From assembly GCA_965222445.1 (NCBI GenBank), contig CBDCTY010000002.1:2108001-2172000 (forward strand): a DNA stretch of 64,000 nucleotides. Reading direction: 5' to 3'. This DNA is from GCA-958296115 sp965222445 (lineage in GTDB: Bacteria > Chloroflexota > Dehalococcoidia > Lucifugimonadales > CAJWER01). Below, one piece after another: positions 21,686-30,437 of the stretch. How positions within the stretch are numbered: position 1 is the first letter of the stretch; every line of letters begins with the position of its first letter. The translations under genes and the position numbers were made by a program. The notes under the pieces are model-generated. The model searched no databases and was not told the DNA's origin. It saw nothing but the letters and a program-made list of their open reading frames with translations.

Positions 21686-22825
21686 ATGAGCAGCTACTCT
21701 GCGGATGTCGTGATTGTCGGGGGAGGGCTGGTGGGGGCCGCGACGGCCTACTTCCTGGCTGGGGAGGGCGTCGAGTGTCTCGTGGTGGAGCGCGACGGCA
21801 TTGCCAGCCACGCCTCCGGCTTCTCCTACGCCGCGCTGGGTACGTTCGACGAGGCGGGGATGGACGGCGCTCACTTCGAAGTGGCGTCGCTGGGCATGCG
21901 CCTGCACCACGAGCTGGCCGAGTCGCTGCTCGACGAGACGGGCGTGAACGTCGAGTTCCGCGAGCGGCCGTCGCTGTCCCTGGCCTTCGACGAGGAGGAA
22001 GCGGTCGCTGCGCAGTCGCCGGAGGGCTGGGAGCGCGACCGGCGCTCGTGGGAGGAGGACACGCAGGGCTACATCATCCAATGGCTCGACACGGAGGAGG
22101 CCCAGCGCGTCGAGCCCCGGATCAACCCAGCAGTGCTGGGCGCGGTATATACGGAAGGGACCTGCGACGTAAACGCACAACGCCTAACGCTGGCGCTGGC
22201 CATGGGCGCCGAGCAGCGGGGCGCCCGCGTCGTGGGTGCGAACGTCACGGGGCTGTCCAGAGATGGCGGCCGGGTCCGTGGGGTGACGCTGGACGGCGGG
22301 GAGATCGACTGCGACAGGGTCGTGGTGGCGACCGGACCCTGGAGCGAGGCCGCCTCGGAGTGGCTCGGCGTCCCGTTACGGATGCAGCCCTGGAAGGGTC
22401 AGATACTGAGGCTGCGCCTGCCGGGGCCGCCGATACGCGCGTCCGTGGGTGGCGGCGACCACTTCGCCTCGACCAAGCCCGACGGCCTGACCTGGGTCGG
22501 CCCCACATTCGAGGATGCCGGCATAGACGAGACGACGACGGCCTGGGCCCGCGACGAGATCATGGACGCCGTGACCAGGAACGTGCCGTCGCTGTCCGAG
22601 GGTGAGGTCGTGATGCAGACGGCCTGCGTCCGACCCCTGTCGGCGGACAGGAAGCTCGTGCTGGGGGAGGCGCCCGGCACGGAAGGCGCCTACGTCGCAA
22701 CCGGAGGGGGCAGGCTTGGCCTGATGCTCGGCCCGGCCATGGCCAGGCTCACGGCCGATCTGATCGTGAAGGGCACTACCACGGTGCCGCTCGACGAGTT
22801 CTGGCCGGGTCGATTCGCGGGGTAA
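21686..22825 (+). CDS. FAD-dependent amine/D-amino-acid oxidase-like protein (DadA/GlyOx type)
   Basis: 379 residues. The N-terminal dinucleotide-binding motif VVIVGGGLVGAATAY and the VVERDGIASHASGFS segment are typical of the DAO family (glycine/sarcosine/D-amino-acid oxidases and dehydrogenases). A C-terminal GAYVATGGGRLGLMLGP motif closes the FAD site. No signal peptide; cytosolic. AAGGTGAG about 14 bases before the ATG is the likely ribosome-binding site. It follows the amidohydrolase on the same strand. Substrate cannot be told from sequence. Confidence 0.88.
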   Translation: MSSYSADVVIVGGGLVGAATAYFLAGEGVECLVVERDGIASHASGFSYAALGTFDEAGMDGAHFEVASLGMRLHHELAESLLDETGVNVEFRERPSLSLAFDEEEAVAAQSPEGWERDRRSWEEDTQGYIIQWLDTEEAQRVEPRINPAVLGAVYTEGTCDVNAQRLTLALAMGAEQRGARVVGANVTGLSRDGGRVRGVTLDGGEIDCDRVVVATGPWSEAASEWLGVPLRMQPWKGQILRLRLPGPPIRASVGGGDHFASTKPDGLTWVGPTFEDAGIDETTTAWARDEIMDAVTRNVPSLSEGEVVMQTACVRPLSADRKLVLGEAPGTEGAYVATGGGRLGLMLGPAMARLTADLIVKGTTTVPLDEFWPGRFAG

Positions 22826-22965
22826 CGAATGCATCACCCTCACCTCAATCCTCTCCCGTCGAGGGCCCGTCGAGGGAGAGGAAGGACTTGCGCAGAGATT
22901 CTGAGAAAGGCTCGCCGAGTCGCCCTAAGGAACTATCTCAAAGGGTGCTTCTACAGGCTCAGCCG

Positions 22966-23067
22966 CCGTAAAGCCGTCATTCCCGCGAAGAGCCTGCCCC
23001 CGAGCAGTCGGGGGCGGGAACCCACTCCCTGGCCGCACATATACGGCGGCATCACGGTGACTTGGTA
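22966..23067 (+). mobile_element. MITE copy 3, left end truncated
   Basis: Starts within the GCCGTAAAGCC part of the element and runs to TTGGTA at 23062-23067; the first 20 or so bases are missing. Long core with GAGCAGTC loop. Abuts copy 4 across a shared TTA. Confidence 0.85.
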
Positions 23068-23070
23068 TTA

Positions 23071-23194
23071 TACCAATTCATTTTGAGCGCGCCGTAAAGC
23101 CGTCATTCCCGCGAAGAGCCTGCCCCGTACTCGATACGGGGCGGGAACCCACTCCCTGGCCGCACATATACGGCGGCATCACGGTGACTTGGTA
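23071..23194 (+). mobile_element. MITE copy 4 (long core, TACTCGATA loop)
   Basis: TACCAA...TTGGTA, 124 bp, TTA on both sides. Tandem with copy 3. Confidence 0.9.
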
Positions 23195-23339
23195 TTAGAA
23201 ACAATCTCAATAGTTTCCCGCGAATTCCTGCACGGAGAAGGACCAGGTTAAACGCGTTCGCCCTGAGCCTGGCTCTCCTGAGCTTGTCGAAGGGTCGAAG
23301 GGCAGTCTCCACCAATGCAGGTAGTCTTGAGATAGTCCC

Positions 23340-24263
23340 TTAGCCTTCGGACGCGACCTCGCGGATGACCTGCTTGACGTACTCCAGGGAGCGGCGGTCG
23401 TTCGTGAGATGGTCGCCCTGCGTCATCCCCTCCACGGCCAGGTAGCCGTCGAACCCCGCGTCGTGCATGGCCGAGATGGCGAAGCGATAGTCGATCTCGC
23501 CGTCCGGCAGCGGGACGCGGATGAAGATCGAGTGCTCGTTCTCCGGTATGTGGACCCTCTGCAGGTTCTTGCAGTGCCAGTACTTCGACCTGGGCGCCAG
23601 GGCGGCGATGGCGTCTTCGGTCGACTCCTCGGGGATGTCGTAGCACCAGTAGACGTTGCCGAGGTCCGGGTTGGCGAACACGTGGGGGCTGTCGATCAGG
23701 TCCAGCATGTGTAGGGTCGACCAGCTGTTGTCTGTGAGAGATTGCTGGTGAACCTCGATGGTGACGTTCATGCCGAGGTCGCCGGCCCGGGAGCCGACCT
23801 CCCTCAGGGCGTCGGCGGTCCTCCCGAAGTCGTCGGACGATGCCATGCGGCTTCCTCCCTGGGAGACGGGGTCGCCGACGAACGCGCCAACCATGTCCGG
23901 GTTCCTGGGCGGCGTGGAAGTCGTCGTGTTTACGGTGACCGCGCCCAGCCACGAGGCGACGTCGACGGTCTTGTCCAGCATGCGCCTGTTGCGGGCCGCC
24001 GTGTTGGGCTGGGCGACGCCTCCTCCACCCCTGACGGCGACGCAGGGAGTGCCGTAGTCCTCGAGCTCCCGGCGGAGCTCGTTGACGGGGCCCTCGGCAG
24101 CGTCCGGCCCGCCTACCATGTCGACGCCCAGCTCGACGGCCTCGAAGCCGATCTCCCTGACCTTGCCGAAGAGGCGGGCGCGGACGTCACGGTCCGGCAG
24201 GCCGCGTGGGTTGCCCCTGTACGGGTAGTAGATGCTGCGGCGGAAGGCATATGCGATCTTCAT
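23340..24263 (-). CDS. Sugar phosphate isomerase/epimerase (xylose-isomerase-like TIM barrel)
   Basis: AP-endonuclease-2/xylose-isomerase-like fold: FEAVELGVDMVGG near the start, MNVTIEVHQQSL with metal-ligand glutamate and histidine, HVFANPDLGNVYW, and GYLAVEGMTQGD at the C-terminus. 307 residues. I chose the ATG at 24263, preceded by CAGGAG eight bases upstream. The open frame continues 35 codons further up, but those codons are the 3' end of a hicB gene. Probably converts a keto-sugar or inositol-like compound. Confidence 0.85.
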   Translation of the reverse strand: MKIAYAFRRSIYYPYRGNPRGLPDRDVRARLFGKVREIGFEAVELGVDMVGGPDAAEGPVNELRRELEDYGTPCVAVRGGGGVAQPNTAARNRRMLDKTVDVASWLGAVTVNTTTSTPPRNPDMVGAFVGDPVSQGGSRMASSDDFGRTADALREVGSRAGDLGMNVTIEVHQQSLTDNSWSTLHMLDLIDSPHVFANPDLGNVYWCYDIPEESTEDAIAALAPRSKYWHCKNLQRVHIPENEHSIFIRVPLPDGEIDYRFAISAMHDAGFDGYLAVEGMTQGDHLTNDRRSLEYVKQVIREVASEG

Positions 24264-24300
24264 TTGCGATACTCCTGATAACGTCGCTAACCGGAGGAAA

Positions 24301-24582
24301 CCTCTATCTCGATGCGGTGTAGCCGGGGGGGCAGCCGTAGGAACGGGCGGCTCGAAATGAAGCTCCAACGCCTCGCGCAGATTGGCCAGCGCATCATCGA
24401 CCGATTTGCCCTGACTAATACCAATTCATTTTGAGCGCGCCGTAAAGCCGTCATTCCCGCGAAGGCGGGAACCCACTCCCTGGCCGCACATATACGGCGG
24501 CATCACGGTGACTTGGTATAACTACGTCGACACCCATTGCCTGCGCTACATGCCAGTCATCTTCCTGCCATACCCTCGCCAT
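24301..24582 (-). pseudogene. HicB-family antitoxin gene split by a MITE
   Basis: N-terminal half at 24519-24582: MARVWQEDDWHVAQAMGVDVV. C-terminal half at 24301-24418: SQGKSVDDALANLREALELHFE, a characteristic HicB-like helix. Removing MITE copy 5 and one TAA joins them in frame as GVDVV-SQGKS. The last residues need one base fewer in a 7-base homopolymer (24325-24331) to reach IEIEVSSG and stop. No intact HicA toxin is recognisable beside it. The gene lies between the CxxC protein and the sugar isomerase. Confidence 0.82.
24419..24518 (+). mobile_element. MITE copy 5 (short core), in hicB
   Basis: TACCAA...TTGGTA, 100 bp, with matching TAA duplications at 24416-24418 and 24519-24521. Confidence 0.92.
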
Positions 24583-24584
24583 GA

Positions 24585-25818
24585 ATGTCTGTTTGGTAAC
24601 TTCTGTGAGCATGCCACCTTCAAGTTCGTGCAGAGAACCTACGGCCGCGGCAAACGCATCATAGCACGAGATGCCGTCCTCGGAGTCCCTGTGCTCGGCA
24701 TGAAAGCGAAGGTGGACCCAACTCAGGCTAAGGCCGTCCGGACCGCCGACGATAGCGCGCCGAATGCGCCAAGCTGACGAGAACGCGAATACGCCAAGCC
24801 CCACTGTCCCCACGATGGGAGCTGCCACGGTTATCAGGGGGCCCGCGCCCATTGCTGCTACAACTGTCATCCCACCAGCCACAACTCCACCCGCTACGCC
24901 TGCTTTCCCAACGTCCTTGGCGACATCTTTGGTGGCGTCCCCTTTGGCTTTCTTGCCCTTCATCACGTGAATGGTGTTCTCAGCGATGCTCACCGGAGCT
25001 TCCAGCGCTGCGGCAAGAGCCCCGCCGCGCGCAGCATTCACCGCGGCGCTTTTGGCGACCAGTCTAGCCGCATGTGCTCCGTTCCTAACGTTGACACCCA
25101 GCTTTTGCACACCTGTCATGTTCCGAGAACCCCGTTGAGTGTTGCTCTTCGCATACTCCCACACCGTGTTGCCGAGTGCTTTGGCTTTGCCGGGCGCGTT
25201 TGCGACAGACTCCACGTGACTCGCCTGCTTGCCATTCAGAAACTGCCCTACAGCTTTTTCGCCCAGGTTGCGGACGGATGCGGGGAGACTTCGGAGATAG
25301 AATTGCTCTGCCTGGGCAGGGGTTCGAATGCCACGTCCATTTCCCAGCCCAGCTATGCGGAACCTCCATCTGAGGCTCGCGCTCAACTCATTGAACCGGA
25401 CCTGGCCCCTGAGAGGTACGTTCAAAAGCCCGGCGAGTCCCTCAGCACTTGGAGTATCGTGGGCCCTGGTTCCTTTGTTCAGAACGAGGAATGAGTCGCA
25501 CAGGACGAGCCCTCCCGCAGGCACAGGGTGTCCACAGTACGCGCAGTCAGTGCGCTCCTGAGCTATGGTCGCGGCCTGCCGCGAGGCATGTGTTTGGTAG
25601 CAGGACACGTCGGATCGACATTCCTCGCACCTGAGATGGAATTGACGAAATGCGCCTACGCTGACGTCATCGAGTTTGTGTATCTGCTCTGGTATCTCCG
25701 AGATGCACAGGCTGCTCTCAGGGATTGCGTGATCACATCCTCTACAACCAAGCGGCTCGTTAGCAGCTAGAAGGTACATATTGCCCAACTCTCTGTTCGC
25801 ATTGCGCCTTACTGTCAT
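24585..25818 (-). CDS. Zinc-ribbon protein with glycine-rich hydrophobic segment, function unknown
   Basis: Not recognised. The N-terminal 110 residues carry cysteine pairs CRGCDH, CEEC and CAYCGHP with further Cys/His, suggesting treble-clef or zinc-ribbon modules. The middle is helical and basic; residues about 275-355 contain a long Gly/Ala/Val-rich segment (GVAGGVVAGGMTVVAAMGAG, then GTVGLGVFAFSSAW), which may span a membrane or form a glycine-zipper pore. The frame has no stop before the start of hicB and reads straight into it, so the two are either fused or the native stop was lost. A secreted or membrane-acting toxin-like protein is one possibility, not shown. Confidence 0.55.
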
Positions 25819-26071
25819 TACATGTAAGTGTCGGGGAGACTATCATGCAAGGTCAGTTCGTGTCAAGGCTGAACGGCAGGGGGGGGGTGGTCCGTTTCTT
25901 CAAAGTAAACGGGACGCGGCGTGGTGGTCTCTGCTTCTTGAATCATGGTGATCACGTTGCCGGGACTGGATACTGGCTTTCGCCGGTATGACGTAGGCGA
26001 ATCTAGGTGGCGTCGGCAGCTTGACATGCCTTTGGTGGCAATATCAATATGAACGGGTGGGAGGGCACAAG

Positions 26072-26308
26072 ATGTTGGATGGCGGCAGTCTCAGTGAGAT
26101 GACCGATCGCGTCCATCTTACCGGCGAGCGTATCCCCCTGCGGAATCGGGGCGAAACGGTCGCCGTGCTGGTGCCGCCATCTGATCTCCACGCTCTCGAG
26201 GCGTTGGAAGACCGGCTCGATCTGCTCGACGCTCTTGACGCACTGGCAGACTTTCGCACCAATGGCGGTGTAGGTATCGAGGAGTTGAAGGCCGGCCTCC
26301 AGCGATAG
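26072..26308 (+). CDS. Phd/YefM-type antitoxin-like protein, orphan
   Basis: 78 residues from the ATG at 26072, preceded by GGGAGGG. Sequence pattern VHLTGERIPLRNRGETVAVLVPPSDLHALEALEDRL matches the N-terminal beta-sheet and helix of Phd/YefM antitoxins, which bind DNA and neutralise a partner toxin. No toxin gene (RelE, ParE, PIN or Doc type) lies next to it: downstream is the 3' end of lhgO on the opposite strand. It may be a relic or act in trans. Confidence 0.7.
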   Translation: MLDGGSLSEMTDRVHLTGERIPLRNRGETVAVLVPPSDLHALEALEDRLDLLDALDALADFRTNGGVGIEELKAGLQR

Positions 26309-26344
26309 GCTTCGCCGAAGACTCGGACAGCTGGCGTCCGGCGT

Positions 26345-27571
26345 CTAGGCCGCCAGATCGAAAGCCTTTGCGGCCATGTCCGCTATGTAGCGGCTGATGG
26401 TCAGCGCCGAGGTTGCGCCGGGGGACGGGGCGTTCAGGACGTGGATGGCGTTCTCGGTCTCCGATATGGCGAAGTCCTGCACGAGGTTGCCCCTCCTATC
26501 AATCGCCTGGGCGCGCACCCCTGCTCCCGGTGACGTGAGGTCCTCCATGCGTATGTCCGGCACCAGCGTCTGCAGCGACTTCAGGAACGAGCGCTTGCGC
26601 ATGGAGCGGTACTGCTCGCTGATCCCCGACCTCCAGTACGTGGCCGACATCTTCCAGAAGCCCGGGTAGGTCAGCGTGCCCAGCGCCTCGCCCAGGCGGA
26701 AGCTGGTCTTGCGGTAGCCCTCGCGGGCCAGGGCGAGGACCGCGTTCGGCCCCGCCTCAACGGAGCCGTCGATTCGCCTGGTGAAGTGTACGCCGAGGAA
26801 GGGGAGCCTGGGGTTCGGCACGGGGTAGATCAGGCCATGCACCAGGTCACGGCGCTCCGGGCGTATGGAAAAATACTCGCCCCTGAAGGGGATGATGCGC
26901 AGTCCGGGGTCGACGCCCATCATGCGGGCGACGCGGTCGGCGTGCAGGCCGGCGCAGTTGATGATGCGGCGCGCGGCGACCTCGCCCCGCGTGGTCTCCA
27001 CGTGAGCCCCGTCTCCGCGCTCGTCGATGCTCAGCACCTCCGCGCCGGTCAGCAGCTCGCCGCCACTCTCCGTGAGCTCGGACGCGAAGGCGTTCGCCAC
27101 GGCCCCGAAGTCAATGATGCCGGTGTTCGGGGAGTGGATGGCCTCGACTCCGGCGGCGTGGGGCTCCAGCTCGCGGAGGCGCTCCGGACCCACCATCTCC
27201 AGCCCCTCTGCGCCGTTGGCCGTGCCCCTCTCGTACAGGTCCTGCAGGCGGGGGCGCTCCTCATCGTCGACGGCGACTATGACCTTGCCGCACATCCGGT
27301 ACTCGATGCCGCGCTCGTCGCAGAACTCGCGCAGCAACCTCCCGCCGGTGGAGCACAAGTTGGCCTTCTGCGAACCCGGGGCGTAGTAGATACCGGCGTG
27401 GATGACGCCGCTGTTGTGGCCCGTCTGGTGCCGGGCGACCTCGGCCTCCTTTTCAAGCAGGACGAAGCGCCGGTCGGGGTACCTGCGAGCCAGCGTCATT
27501 GCCGTCGCGAGGCCGATGATCCCGCCGCCTATCACGGCAATGTCGTACCTGGTCGATCTCGCGGCCCGCAC
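26345..27571 (-). CDS. lhgO: L-2-hydroxyglutarate oxidase-like FAD enzyme
   Basis: 408 residues, FAD-dependent oxidation of L-2-hydroxyglutarate to 2-oxoglutarate. N-terminal IAVIGGGIIGLATAM, then HQTGHNSGVIHAGIYY, hallmark of LhgO/L2HGDH; later INCAGLHADRVA, IIPFRGEYF and a C-terminal NAPSPGATSALTI closing the FAD pocket. Length fits the family. It converges on the orphan antitoxin with about 35 bp between stops. MITE copies 6-8 lie just upstream of its start. Confidence 0.9.
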   Translation of the reverse strand: MRAARSTRYDIAVIGGGIIGLATAMTLARRYPDRRFVLLEKEAEVARHQTGHNSGVIHAGIYYAPGSQKANLCSTGGRLLREFCDERGIEYRMCGKVIVAVDDEERPRLQDLYERGTANGAEGLEMVGPERLRELEPHAAGVEAIHSPNTGIIDFGAVANAFASELTESGGELLTGAEVLSIDERGDGAHVETTRGEVAARRIINCAGLHADRVARMMGVDPGLRIIPFRGEYFSIRPERRDLVHGLIYPVPNPRLPFLGVHFTRRIDGSVEAGPNAVLALAREGYRKTSFRLGEALGTLTYPGFWKMSATYWRSGISEQYRSMRKRSFLKSLQTLVPDIRMEDLTSPGAGVRAQAIDRRGNLVQDFAISETENAIHVLNAPSPGATSALTISRYIADMAAKAFDLAA

Positions 27572-27647
27572 GCCTCTTCTATTGGTCAGGACTGCCGCCC
27601 ACGATGCCCTTACTCCGAAGTATCTCTATGTACGCGCCTCGACCTAA

Positions 27648-27771
27648 TACCAATTCGTTTTGACTACGCCGCCAATTCAAATCGTAGGGGCGGGTTTGAA
27701 ACCCGCCCTCCCTGTCCGTCGCGGCTGCTGACCCAATTACGCATATATGGCCCTGTCACGGCAATTTGGTA
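27648..27771 (+). mobile_element. MITE copy 6 (variant B core)
   Basis: Same TACCAA/TTGGTA ends and first bases but a different core: a palindrome around GGGGCGGGTTTGAAACCCGCC. 124 bp, TAA on the left and TTA shared with copy 7 on the right. Confidence 0.88.
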
Positions 27772-27774
27772 TTA

Positions 27775-27897
27775 TACCAATTTATTTTGAGCGCGCCGTA
27801 AAGCCGTCATTCCCGCAAAGAGCCTGCCCCCGAGCAGTCGGGGGCGGGAACCCACTCCCTGGCCGCACATATACGGCGGCATCACGGTGACTTGGTA
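27775..27897 (+). mobile_element. MITE copy 7 (long core, GAGCAGTC loop)
   Basis: 123 bp; TTA on both sides; middle member of a three-element tandem array. Confidence 0.9.
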
Positions 27898-27900
27898 TTA

Positions 27901-28023
27901 TACCAATTCATTTTGAGCGCGCCGTAAAGCCGTCATTCCCGCGAAGAGCCTGCCCCCGAGCAGTCGGGGGCGGGAACCCACTCCCTGACCGCACATATAC
28001 GGCGGCATCACGGTGACTTGGTA
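27901..28023 (+). mobile_element. MITE copy 8 (long core, GAGCAGTC loop)
   Basis: 123 bp; TTA on both sides; right member of the array. Confidence 0.9.
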
Positions 28024-28271
28024 TTAGTACCGATGTTCGCGGAAATCAATGTCGTTCGGCACCCTGTATCGACCATCTAAGAATCGTCATTCCCGCGAAG
28101 AGCCTGCCCCCGAGCAGTCGGGGGCGGGAACCCATCCCCCGCTCCCAATCACGCCAATCACCCAAATCCCCTTAATCACAGTTCAGACAATCCCCATAAC
28201 TCTTCCCCCTCTGCGCCCGGAGCCTGTCCTGAGCTTGCCGAAGGGTGCCCTCTGCGGTGAAATCTCCCCTC

Positions 28272-28301
28272 TTGACAAAACCCCCATCCCTCCCCCATAA
28301 T
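28272..28301 (+). promoter_or_regulatory. Sigma70-type promoter, predicted leaderless start
   Basis: TTGACA at 28272-28277, 18 bp, CATAAT at 28296-28301; the ATG is at 28309, only 7 bases after the -10, so the transcript should begin at or near the ATG. The same arrangement is repeated at 29230-29258 and at 62470-62498. Confidence 0.7.
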
Positions 28302-28308
28302 AGAACGC

Positions 28309-30414
28309 ATGTCCGATACCAGCACGCACACAACCGAAACAACAACGGAGCGGAAGCCGCCCACTCTCGCCGACATCGTCCGCGAGAAGACCGACGACGG
28401 CAAGCGCATCATCGACTTCTTCCTCGACGTCATGGAGGACAGGATCGACGGCGCGGAGCTATGCCACAGGATCGACGCCGCAAAGCAGCTCGAAAAGCAC
28501 AAGTCCAAGGCCGCCGCCAAATTCCTTGCAAAGTACCGTGGCGTCTCATGCGGTCACTCCATCAATGGACGCCCCAACCCGGCCGACCCCTGCTCCGCCG
28601 CGGAGAGGAGCCTGGTGGCCGTGACCCTGAACGCCCCGGCCACCCTTACGAAAGACTTCCTCGCTGTGCTCTCCGGGATAGATGAATTCCTCATGGCCAG
28701 GCTCATCCGAGCCCAGACGGCCGACGGCGTCACCGTCATCGAGTTCCTCGACGACGTCATGCAGGACAGGAACGACGGCTTCAAGTGCCACCACAGGATC
28801 GCCGCCGCCAAGGAGCTCATAGTACACATAGCCCGCGACGAGCAGCCCGTTGCAGGCTCCGTTCACCCTGAGCCCGTCGAAGGGTCCGTTCACCCTGAGC
28901 CTGTCGAAGGGTCCGTTCACCCTGAGCTTGTCGAAGGGTCCGTTCACCCTGAGCCTGTCGAAGGGTCCGCTCACCCTGAGCCTGTCGAAGGGTCCGCTCA
29001 CCCTGAGCCTGTCGAAGGGCCTGACCTCGCCAAAAGGCATGAGGCCAACTCAACCCCAACTCCCCCGGAGCCTGCCCCCGCGAAGGCGGGGGGTCCCGCG
29101 AAGAGCCTGCCCCGTACTCGATACGGGGCGGGAACCCATCCCCCGCTCCCAATCACGCCAATCACCCAAATCCCCTTAATCACAGTTCAGACACTCCCCC
29201 TCCCCGCCCTCTGCGGTGAAATCTCCCTCTTGACAACCACCCATCCCTCCTCCATAATAGAACGCATGTCCGATACCAGCACGCACACAACCGAAACAAC
29301 AACGGAGCGCAAGCCGCCCACTCTCGCCGACATCGTCCGCGAGAAGACCGACGACGGCCGCCTCATCATCGACTTCTTCACCGACGTCATGATGGGCAGG
29401 ATCGACGGTGCCGAGCTATGCCACAGGATGGACGCCGCAAAGCAGCTCGAAAAGCACAAGTCCAAGGCCGCCGCCAAGTTCCTTGCCAAGTACCGCGGCG
29501 TCTCATGCGGTCACTCCACCGGTGGACGCCCCGACCCGGCCGACCCCTGCTCCGCCGAGGAGAGGAGCCTGGTGGCCGTGACCCTGAACGCCCCGGCCAC
29601 CCTTACGCGAGACTTCCTCACCGTGCTCTCTGGGATAGATGAATTCCTCATGGCCAGGCTCATCCGAGCCCAGACCGCCGACGGCGTCACCGTCATCGAG
29701 TTCCTCGACGACGTAATGCAGGACAGGAACGACGGCTTCAAGACCCACCACAGAATCGCCGCCGCCAAGGAGCTCATCGTACACATCGTCCGCGACGAAC
29801 AGCCCGAACCAACTCCCCGGGAGCCTGTCCCCGAGCAGTCGGGGATTCCCGCGAAAAGCCTGCCCCGTACTCGATACGGGGCGGGAACCCAGGGGGGCGG
29901 CGGGGGCCGTAGCACCGCAGCCAACTCCGCTCGTACCGAGCCTGTCCTGAGCACAGTCGAAGGATCCGCTCACCCTGAGCCTGGCTCCCCTGAGCCTGTC
30001 GAACGGGTCGAAGGGTCTGAGCTCGTTGCAGGCTCCGTTCACCCTGAGCCCCGCCAAATCGTCATTCCCGCGGAGAGCCTGCCCCGTACTCGATACGGGG
30101 CGGGAACCCATCCCCCTGACCCTGGCTCCCCTGAGCCTGTCGAACGGGCCCAAGGACCCCAGGACCACAAGGTCCGACGGACCGGAAGGAGGCGCACCCG
30201 AACACAGCGGCGCCGGGACGGAAACGCCAGGGCCGCCATCCTCGGCAAGGGCTCCGAGCGAAACAAGGAGGAAAAGCAGGACAAGCCCGCCCCCGCGGAG
30301 CTCACCATCGCCGAGCGTAGAATCAAGGAGAAGCTCGAACGGCACTGGCACGAGCCGGACCCCTGGGCCGGACCCATCGACTCCACACACCCCGGCCGCT
30401 CACCCCCCTGGTGA
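28309..30414 (+). CDS. Unrecognised repeat protein, two gene copies fused in frame
   Basis: Each copy starts MSDTSTHTTET (ATG at 28309 and 29266) and has about 180 conserved residues: TLADIVREKTDDG, IIDFF.DVM..RIDGAELCHR.DAAKQLEKH, a GVSCGHS..GRP segment, then a second related unit TADGVTVIEFLDDVMQDRNDGF..HHRIAAAKELIVH. The two helical units look homologous. The linkers are translated genomic repeats, mostly EPVEG-type units. A basic, Glu-rich tail (RRRTRTQRRRDG, later ELTIAERRIKEKLERHW) ends the second copy and is shared with the third gene at 61083-62462. No stop separates copies 1 and 2, so one frame runs through the second promoter; the downstream copy probably starts at 29266. Function unknown. 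Confidence 0.65.
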   Translation: MSDTSTHTTETTTERKPPTLADIVREKTDDGKRIIDFFLDVMEDRIDGAELCHRIDAAKQLEKHKSKAAAKFLAKYRGVSCGHSINGRPNPADPCSAAERSLVAVTLNAPATLTKDFLAVLSGIDEFLMARLIRAQTADGVTVIEFLDDVMQDRNDGFKCHHRIAAAKELIVHIARDEQPVAGSVHPEPVEGSVHPEPVEGSVHPELVEGSVHPEPVEGSAHPEPVEGSAHPEPVEGPDLAKRHEANSTPTPPEPAPAKAGGPAKSLPRTRYGAGTHPPLPITPITQIPLITVQTLPLPALCGEISLLTTTHPSSIIERMSDTSTHTTETTTERKPPTLADIVREKTDDGRLIIDFFTDVMMGRIDGAELCHRMDAAKQLEKHKSKAAAKFLAKYRGVSCGHSTGGRPDPADPCSAEERSLVAVTLNAPATLTRDFLTVLSGIDEFLMARLIRAQTADGVTVIEFLDDVMQDRNDGFKTHHRIAAAKELIVHIVRDEQPEPTPREPVPEQSGIPAKSLPRTRYGAGTQGGGGGRSTAANSARTEPVLSTVEGSAHPEPGSPEPVERVEGSELVAGSVHPEPRQIVIPAESLPRTRYGAGTHPPDPGSPEPVERAQGPQDHKVRRTGRRRTRTQRRRDGNARAAILGKGSERNKEEKQDKPAPAELTIAERRIKEKLERHWHEPDPWAGPIDSTHPGRSPPW
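28858..29019 (+). repeat. Tandem 27-bp repeats encoding SVHPEPVEG units
   Basis: Six consecutive 27-bp units, each containing CACCCTGAGCCTGTCGAAGG with few changes, translated in frame as nine-residue repeats. The same sequence occurs singly in many intergenic and coding places of the window. Confidence 0.9.
29230..29258 (+). promoter_or_regulatory. Promoter of the second repeat-protein copy
   Basis: TTGACA at 29230-29235, 17 bp, CATAAT at 29253-29258, ATG at 29266: predicted leaderless, as for the first copy. It lies inside the open frame of copy 1. Confidence 0.7.
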
Positions 30415-30437
30415 CCGCAACCCGACTACACAACTTA

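Noticed and set aside
22860..22880. GAGGGCCCGTCGAGGGAGAGG as an operator
   Set aside because: It is part of a short direct repeat next to dispersed repeats; nothing ties it to regulation.
27648..28023. Three regularly spaced repeats as a CRISPR-like array
   Set aside because: They are complete MITE copies of 123-124 bp separated by 3-bp duplications, with differing cores.
28858..29019. CRISPR array
   Set aside because: The 27-bp units are directly adjacent with no unique spacers and are translated in frame; no cas gene is present.
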